This document shows, piece by piece, positions 60,158 to 64,000 of a stretch of 64,000 nucleotides of DNA. A program made the translations under genes and the position numbers. Under the pieces are notes generated by a model. That model saw only the letters and a list, made by a program, of their open reading frames with translations, ran no database searches and was not told where the DNA came from. Position 1 is the stretch's first letter; each line of letters begins with the position of its first letter. Source of the DNA: Glutamicibacter sp. PS (GTDB lineage Bacteria > Actinomycetota > Actinomycetes > Actinomycetales > Micrococcaceae); NCBI GenBank assembly GCA_031317595.1, contig JANCMB010000001.1, positions 992,001-1,056,000 of the forward strand, in the 5' to 3' direction.

Positions 60158-62812
60158 GTGGACACACTTGAACGCTACAGCCCTAACGAGAACCTGACCC
60201 GCGACGAGGCCGCCTGGCGCGCGGCCCAAATCAGCCTGCAGAGCATCCAGGTCACCCTCGATGTCAGCAACGCCGCCGAGCGCGAGGCAACGAGCTTCGC
60301 CAGCGAATCGGTACTCGAGTTCGACAGCGCAAGCACCGAAACCTTCATCGACTTCATCCATGAATCCGTCGATTCCATCTGGCTCAACGACGAGCCGGTG
60401 AACGTTGCCGACGCGGTCCTCGACGCCCGGATCTACCTCACCGGCCTGAACCTAGGCCGCAATACCGTGCGCATTCACGGCCGGGCACTGTACTCCCGCT
60501 CCGGTGAGGGACTGCACCGCTTCGTAGACCCCAGCGATGCCCAAACGTACCTTTACACCCAGTTCGAGCCATCGGAAGCCCGACGCGTCTTTGCCTGCTT
60601 CGAACAACCCGACATTAAAGGTTCGTACAGCTTCACGCTACGCGGACCCGCCGACTGGCATCTGGCCAGTAACCAACCGGTGGTCGATACCGAGGTGCAC
60701 AAGGACGGCTCCAAGACCGTGCGCTGTGCACCGACTCCCCCGATTTCCAGCTACATTACGGCTGTGCTGGCCGGCCCGTACCATGTAGTCCGCGACGTGC
60801 ACGAGCAACCACTAGCGGGTCAGGATGAGCCACTGCGCATCGAACTGGCCGCAACCTGCCGCGCCTCGCTCGCCGATGATTTCGATGGCGAGCAGATTCT
60901 CGAGCTGACTAAACAGGGGCTACGCTACTTCCACGAACTCTTCGATTACCCCTACCCGTGGGGTAAGTACGACTCGGCTTTCGTTCCCGAATATAACCTC
61001 GGCGCGATGGAAAACCCGGGGCTGGTGACCTTCACCGAACGCTACGTGTTCACCTCGGCGGCCACCGAGGCGCAGCATGAACAACGCGCCAATACGATCA
61101 TGCACGAGATGGCGCACATGTGGTTCGGCGACCTCGTCACCATGAAGTGGTGGGATGATCTGTGGCTGAAAGAATCCTTTGCGGATTACATCGGCACGCT
61201 GGCCGTCGACGAAGGCACCGCCTTCGACACTGCATGGACCACCTTCGCCGCCCGCCGCAAAGCCTGGGCCTATGTGGCCGACCAGATGCCCACCACGCAC
61301 CCAATCGTGGCGGACATTGTGGATCTGCAAGCCGCGGACCAAAATTTCGACGGGATTACCTACGCCAAGGGCGCCAGCGTGCTCAAGCAACTCGCGGCCT
61401 ACGTGGGCCAGGACGCTTTCCGTGAGGCCGCCCGGGCTTACTTTGTGGCCCATGCCTTTTCCAACACCACACTGGATGACTTCCTGATCGCACTGGAAGA
61501 GGCCAGCGGACGCGACATGCGCGCTTGGGCTCAAGCGTGGCTGATGACCTCCGGGGTACCGAGACTGCGCGTAGAGCTTCGCACCACGGACGACGGAATC
61601 GTCAGCGAGGCGCGCCTGGTTCAGGAGGGCACCGACCCGTTGACCGGCGAGCCAATTGTGCGCCCGCACGTGCTCAGCGTCGGTAGCTACAACCTGCGCG
61701 AAGGTGCCCTGGAACGTACCACCAGCCATCGTGTGGAGCTTGTCGGCGAGCACGTTGAGCTGGATTTCCTCCTCGGGCAACCCGCTCCAGATCTGGTATT
61801 GCCCAACGACGGGGATGAAACCTACGCGCTGATCGACTTTGATGACCGGTCGCTGGCGACGCTCTTGGAGCATCTTGGCCAGCTCACCGATTCGCTGCCG
61901 CGTGCCACCTGCTGGGCTTCGCTCTGGGATGCGGTTCGCGGGGCCCGGCTCAGCGCGGATCGCTACCTTGAGGCCATCTTGCGTCATGGCGATCGGATCG
62001 GGGACGCCGGAGTATTCGGCTTCTTGCTCGACCAGCTGCTAGCTACCCTCAACCAGTATTTGGCCGCCGAGCACCGCGAGGCAGCCCGCGATGAGGCCGC
62101 CACGGTGCTCACCACCTGGCTGACCCGCTTCGAGGCTAACGGTGACCAGCAGATTCTTACCGCGCGCACGCTGGCACGCCTGGCCCGCGGGGCGGTGGCC
62201 ACGGAAGTCATCGAGGAACTACTGGGAGACTCTTCGAACCGCTTCGGGCTCGTCGTTGATGAGCAGTTGCGCTGGCTGTGCTGGCAAGCGTTGGCAGCCT
62301 CGGGCCGCTTGGACGCGGCAGCCGAGGAACGCATGCGCGCGGATTTGGCCGCAAAGCCCAGCGCCGTGGCGGAAAATTCGCTGCGCACCGCACTGGCCGC
62401 ACGGCCAGAACCTGAGGTGAAGTCCGTTGCCTTCAATCAGGTACTCGAGGCCGCAGACGCTTCCGGTCCGCTCTCCAACGATGCGCTCTCGGCCATTGCC
62501 GAGGGATTTTCCATGGGCTCGGCCGAATTGCTCGCTCCCTTTGAGAGGACCTATTGGCAGTCTATTGCCCGGGTGTTCGACTCGATGAGCATGGAATTTG
62601 CCACCCGCGTGATTCGCGGGCTGTTCCCGCGGTATCAGCAACTGCAGACGCCGGTGGAATTGGATCCTTCGGTCATTGCTCTGAATGCCTGGCTTGAGGC
62701 ACACCCACAGGCCCCGAAGGCCCTGGTTCGGATTCTGTTGGAGGAACGCGACGGGTTGCTGCGCCGTCTGCGCGCCCAAGAACTCTCGGCACGCGTGGCG
62801 CTCAAGAGTTAG
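60158..62812 (+). CDS. pepN: Aminopeptidase N (M1 family)
   Basis: A zinc aminopeptidase of 884 residues that trims N-terminal residues from peptides in the cytosol. The exopeptidase signature GAMEN is at 282-286 and the zinc site HEMAH at 316-320 with the third ligand Glu339 in KESFADYIG. The conserved Tyr region follows, then an ERAP1-like C-terminal helical domain. The GTG start (after TAAGG) is preferred because the family begins with ENLTRDEA close to it. Flanked downstream by a 21-bp hairpin. Confidence 0.95.
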   Translation: MDTLERYSPNENLTRDEAAWRAAQISLQSIQVTLDVSNAAEREATSFASESVLEFDSASTETFIDFIHESVDSIWLNDEPVNVADAVLDARIYLTGLNLGRNTVRIHGRALYSRSGEGLHRFVDPSDAQTYLYTQFEPSEARRVFACFEQPDIKGSYSFTLRGPADWHLASNQPVVDTEVHKDGSKTVRCAPTPPISSYITAVLAGPYHVVRDVHEQPLAGQDEPLRIELAATCRASLADDFDGEQILELTKQGLRYFHELFDYPYPWGKYDSAFVPEYNLGAMENPGLVTFTERYVFTSAATEAQHEQRANTIMHEMAHMWFGDLVTMKWWDDLWLKESFADYIGTLAVDEGTAFDTAWTTFAARRKAWAYVADQMPTTHPIVADIVDLQAADQNFDGITYAKGASVLKQLAAYVGQDAFREAARAYFVAHAFSNTTLDDFLIALEEASGRDMRAWAQAWLMTSGVPRLRVELRTTDDGIVSEARLVQEGTDPLTGEPIVRPHVLSVGSYNLREGALERTTSHRVELVGEHVELDFLLGQPAPDLVLPNDGDETYALIDFDDRSLATLLEHLGQLTDSLPRATCWASLWDAVRGARLSADRYLEAILRHGDRIGDAGVFGFLLDQLLATLNQYLAAEHREAARDEAATVLTTWLTRFEANGDQQILTARTLARLARGAVATEVIEELLGDSSNRFGLVVDEQLRWLCWQALAASGRLDAAAEERMRADLAAKPSAVAENSLRTALAARPEPEVKSVAFNQVLEAADASGPLSNDALSAIAEGFSMGSAELLAPFERTYWQSIARVFDSMSMEFATRVIRGLFPRYQQLQTPVELDPSVIALNAWLEAHPQAPKALVRILLEERDGLLRRLRAQELSARVALKS

Positions 62813-62827
62813 CTCACCCGTTAAGCA

Positions 62828-62872
62828 CACGTGCGGGCCTTGACCGAAAACTTCGGTCAAGGCCCGCACGTG
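62828..62872. terminator. Perfect 21-bp hairpin between pepN and lplA
   Basis: CACGTGCGGGCCTTGACCGAA and its exact complement are separated by the three-base loop AAC. It sits between two convergent stop codons and has no T-run, like the hairpin at 59318. Confidence 0.78.
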
Positions 62873-62886
62873 TAAACACCACCGAG

Positions 62887-63942
62887 TTAGGGCACCCGGG
62901 CGGTCCACTGTTCGGTGAGGAATTTGCTGGCCGCCAGTTCACGGGCTTCCTGCCGGGTCGCCTCGTCGAGGGTGGCCACGGTGGCCCCGGTGCGCTCTAT
63001 GAAGGTGCGCACCATGGTGTCGATAATTTCGCTACGGCTGCGCTGAGTCTGGGATTTCAGCGGATCCACCCGCTTAACCGCCGAGGCAATGCCCTTATCG
63101 GATAGCTTCTCCCGACCGATGCGCAGAACCTGGGACATCTTCTGGGCGTCGATGTCGTAGCTCATCGTCACGTGATGCAAAAGCCCACCGTTAGCCAATC
63201 GTTTCTGTGCCGCCCCACCGATCTTCCCTGCGTCGGTGGCGATATCGTTGAGCGGCTTGTAATGCGCGCTGATGCCCAATTCGGCCAAGGCTTGCATCAC
63301 CCAAGCGTCAAGGTACGGATAGGAATCGGCAAAGCTCATGCCGTCGACCAAAGAATCCGGCGTATACAACGCATAGGTGATGCAGTTACCGGCTTCCATA
63401 AACATGGCTCCGCCGCCGGAAATGCGCCGCAGTACGCGTAGCCCATGCGCATTGGCTTGTTCCATGTCGACCTCGTTGGCCAGCGACTGGAAGGAGCCGA
63501 TGATGACCGCGGACTGGTCCCAGTCCCAAAAGCGCAGCGTGGGCTTACGTTGTCCGGCCGCGACCTGCCGGGTGAGAATTTCATCGAGCGCTGGCTGTTC
63601 GGCAACCGGAATGATCTGCGGGGGCAGAACCTCCCAGTCGTGGTCGGTCCAGCTTGACGCATGCCCCAGGGCACGGCGGGTTACTCGGGCGATGGCCTCG
63701 GCGTCGAACCCGAACATCACCGCCCCTTCACGCAAGCCGGAGGTCACTGCCTCCCGAATGGCGGTGTGCGTAGCCGTGGTGGGCAGGCCCACCAATGCGC
63801 GGTTCAGATCATCCAGCGCCTCATCGGGCTCTAGGAAGAAGTCCCCGTTAACGGATGCGTGGGTAATGATTCCCTGCTCGGAGACCAGATCCACGACCAC
63901 CAGCTTGCCGCCAACGACCTTATATTCACCGTGATGCTGCAT
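62887..63942 (-). CDS. lplA: Lipoate--protein ligase, permuted domain order
   Basis: This enzyme activates lipoate with ATP and attaches it to dehydrogenase and glycine-cleavage proteins. The 351-residue protein begins with the accessory domain (about 1-95: EYKVVGGKLVVVDLVSEQGI, GDFFLEPDEALDDLNRAL), which in E. coli LplA is at the C-terminus. The catalytic domain follows with FWDWDQSAVIIGSFQS, RRISGGGAMFMEAGNCITYA and KIGGAAQKRL. This order is known in other Actinobacteria. The last 58 bases of the window (63943-64000) hold no further gene. Confidence 0.9.
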   Translation of the reverse strand: MQHHGEYKVVGGKLVVVDLVSEQGIITHASVNGDFFLEPDEALDDLNRALVGLPTTATHTAIREAVTSGLREGAVMFGFDAEAIARVTRRALGHASSWTDHDWEVLPPQIIPVAEQPALDEILTRQVAAGQRKPTLRFWDWDQSAVIIGSFQSLANEVDMEQANAHGLRVLRRISGGGAMFMEAGNCITYALYTPDSLVDGMSFADSYPYLDAWVMQALAELGISAHYKPLNDIATDAGKIGGAAQKRLANGGLLHHVTMSYDIDAQKMSQVLRIGREKLSDKGIASAVKRVDPLKSQTQRSRSEIIDTMVRTFIERTGATVATLDEATRQEARELAASKFLTEQWTARVP

Positions 63943-64000
63943 GACTCCATCCTAGTCCGGCGCGAGACGCGCATTAAAATGCCATTGGCGCGCCCCGCGA

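Noticed and set aside
60920-61987. Minus-strand open frame inside pepN
   Set aside because: It is antisense to the catalytic domain of pepN and has no family pattern.

Overview
The window is chromosomal DNA of moderately high G+C from an actinobacterium, most likely Micrococcaceae (an Arthrobacter or Glutamicibacter relative). The evidence is the pup/dop/pafA/arc pupylation genes, a naturally fused pafBC, mycothiol genes (mshA, mshC), rbpA, and actinobacterial-type ctaF and qcrCAB. Genus assignment is inference; there is no rRNA in the window. Gene order follows a backbone that is widely conserved in Actinobacteria: erpA-ctaC, ctaE-qcrCAB-trpD, rbpA-ppm1, helY-tatC-tatA-pafBC-pafA-pup-dop-arc-trmI, mshC-uppP.

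Layout. 1-6.5 kb: 3' end of pyrD, a DUF3043 membrane protein, an M20 dipeptidase, erpA and the ctaC-ctaD-ctaF oxidase operon. 6.5-8.1 kb: a DasR-like GntR regulator and a stand-alone DUF1883 protein. 8.1-12.4 kb (minus): ctaE-qcrC-qcrA-qcrB, which with ctaCDF supplies a III-IV respiratory supercomplex. 12.6-17.4 kb: trpD, a single-domain AsnC-type protein, a SatD-like protein with its membrane partner, DUF3054, an orphan protein and an ArsR-type repressor, with some gene-poor stretches. 17.5-21.9 kb: def, an RlmA-like methyltransferase, nfeD-SPFH, rbpA and ppm1. 22.2-31.7 kb (minus): amidohydrolase, helY, tatC, tatA, pafBC and two FKBPs. 31.8-36.7 kb (minus): pafA, pup, dop and arc, without proteasome core genes. 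36.8-43.6 kb: trmI, an M50 protease, a HAD phosphatase, a PAC2 protein, mshC, uppP and two small conserved proteins. 43.6-51.4 kb: an acyl-CoA dehydrogenase, an M20 peptidase, a TAXI lipoprotein/two-component operon, a divergent Nramp-like transporter and tRNA-Leu(GAG). 51.7-64 kb: mshA, a MaoC-FabG-thiolase operon divergent from a TetR gene and an acyl-CoA oxidase, a duplicated-domain protein, pepN and lplA.

How the genes work together. Aerobic respiration (cta/qcr plus Fe-S delivery by ErpA), pupylation with the PafBC DNA-damage regulator, protein export (Tat, FKBP foldases), mycothiol and thiol-stress physiology (mshA, mshC, and rbpA behind a SigR-type promoter) and fatty-acid oxidation dominate.

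Most worth follow-up: the pupylation locus that lacks prcBA and has an ARC without a proteasome-docking tail; the SatD-like/membrane-protein pair behind an inverted-repeat promoter; the ArsR operator pair around arsR and def; the TAXI-sensor-regulator operon with no TRAP permease; and the Nramp-like carrier that lacks the canonical metal-site motifs. No CRISPR array, intact insertion sequence or prophage was seen.
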